A stretch of DNA of 6,027 nt from Waddliaceae bacterium. GTDB lineage: Bacteria > Chlamydiota > Chlamydiia > Chlamydiales > SLFE01. The stretch covers positions 1-6,027 of the forward strand of contig SLFE01000143.1 in NCBI GenBank assembly GCA_007124415.1, read 5' to 3'. The number at the start of each line of letters is the position of its first letter. Within the stretch, counting starts at the first letter, position 1. The notes below the pieces were generated by a model. That model worked only from the letters and a program-made list of their open reading frames with translations. It was not told the DNA's origin and did not search any database. Below, piece after piece: positions 5,831 through 6,027 of the stretch. Both the position numbers and the translations under genes were made by a program.

Positions 5831-5859
5831 ATAATAAGCAATTTACGCGTTAGTTTCCA
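5831..5859 (-). promoter_or_regulatory. Promoter candidate for the kinase cluster
   Basis: On the minus strand, TGGAAA (5859-5854, 4 of 6 matches to TTGACA) and TATTAT (5836-5831, 5 of 6 matches to TATAAT) are 17 bases apart. The predicted start near 5824 is a few bases before the ATG at 5820. This supports that ATG over the TTG at 5841 and suggests a near-leaderless message. Confidence 0.4.
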
Positions 5860-5883
5860 GAAAAAAAACGTTCAGTGCTAAAT

Positions 5884-5889
5884 TATAAT
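5884..5889 (+). promoter_or_regulatory. Consensus -10 box for the right-edge gene
   Basis: TATAAT is a perfect -10 hexamer on the plus strand. It places transcription start near 5896, giving a leader of about 17 bases that contains the Shine-Dalgarno sequence. No convincing -35 lies 16-18 bases upstream, where there is a run of A residues (5861-5868). Confidence 0.5.
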
Positions 5890-5900
5890 TAAATTTTTAA

Positions 5901-5906
5901 AAGGAG
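5901..5906 (+). promoter_or_regulatory. Shine-Dalgarno sequence of the right-edge gene
   Basis: AAGGAG lies 6 bases before the ATG at 5913. It is one of only two strong ribosome sites in the window, so this gene is probably well translated. Confidence 0.8.
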
Positions 5907-5912
5907 AAAATC

Positions 5913-6027
5913 ATGCTTTTTCAGGTTTCCCATGATTACTGCACGATCATTCCCCCTCACATGACCGAAAAAGTCAAGGAGGCCGGCGACGACAGTCTTC
6001 GGGAAGCCGTCCGGCAGGCCTCTGAAA
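5913..6027 (+). CDS. Start of a probable protealysin-type M4 metallopeptidase (runs off right edge)
   Basis: Only 38 codons are in the window. The peptide begins MLFQVSHDYCTIIPPHMTEK and continues with KEAGDDSLREAVRQAS. There is no Sec signal peptide. Short propeptides of protealysin-like members of the thermolysin family (M4) start in the same way: a C-x-I-I-P-P-H/Y-M/L motif, then a helix and a G-(D/N)-x-x-L-R-x-x-A segment. The Pro-Pro motif is thought to help keep the zymogen inactive. If the match is right, a zinc-binding HExxH motif and a catalytic domain of roughly 300 residues should follow beyond the edge. Protealysin relatives lack classical export signals and often sit beside an emfourin inhibitor gene. 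The catalytic domain is not visible, so the family rests on the propeptide alone. Confidence 0.62.
   Translation, partial: MLFQVSHDYCTIIPPHMTEKVKEAGDDSLREAVRQASE

Noticed and set aside
5821..5841. TTG at 5841 as the kinase start, adding seven residues
   Set aside because: No Shine-Dalgarno sequence precedes it, and the best promoter (-10 at 5836-5831) lies downstream of it. The ATG at 5820 was preferred.
1..6027. tRNA, rRNA, CRISPR array, insertion sequence, riboswitch or attachment site
   Set aside because: No cloverleaf-like pattern, regular spacer-repeat array, transposase motif or terminal repeats were found on reading both strands.

Overview
The window is compact bacterial DNA with two head-to-head gene pairs, very short intergenic gaps and AT-rich promoter pockets between coding regions of moderate GC. 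Gene content and style suggest an intracellular, amoeba-associated member of the Chlamydiota (Waddlia/Estrella/Parachlamydia type). The points behind this are an orphan eukaryote-like protein kinase, a left-edge protein with an N-terminal membrane anchor followed by an acidic proline-rich linker, and a cysteine-rich protein of unknown family. This is inference from pattern memory, not a database match.

Left part (1-421, minus): the N-terminal 140 codons of a membrane-anchored protein that runs off the left edge. It diverges from the next gene across an AT-rich 149-bp promoter region.

Plus-strand cluster (571-2440): a SAM-dependent O-methyltransferase of the COMT/acetylserotonin type, then two half-size YeeE/YedE membrane proteins. 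Together these two should form one sulfur-compound (thiosulfate-like) importer. The second half starts at TTG, with its Shine-Dalgarno sequence made from the last codons of the first half.

Minus-strand cluster (5820 down to 2411): an atypical Ser/Thr-type protein kinase, a 554-residue AidB-like acyl-CoA dehydrogenase 33 bases later, and a 215-residue protein of unknown function coupled to it by an ATGA overlap. The last gene runs tail-to-tail into the second YedE gene with a 30-bp coding overlap and no visible terminator. The kinase lacks the usual beta-3 lysine but has a lysine in the glycine-rich loop at the position used by eukaryotic WNK kinases. This is the most striking observation in the window.

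Right edge (5913-6027, plus): the first 38 codons of a gene with a strong Shine-Dalgarno sequence. Its CTIIPPHM start resembles the short propeptide of protealysin-type M4 metallopeptidases.

Several genes (571, 4719 minus, 5820 minus, perhaps 1603) have no Shine-Dalgarno sequence but carry -10-like hexamers about 8-12 bases before the start codon. This suggests near-leaderless mRNAs. No tRNA, rRNA, CRISPR array, insertion sequence or attachment site was seen.
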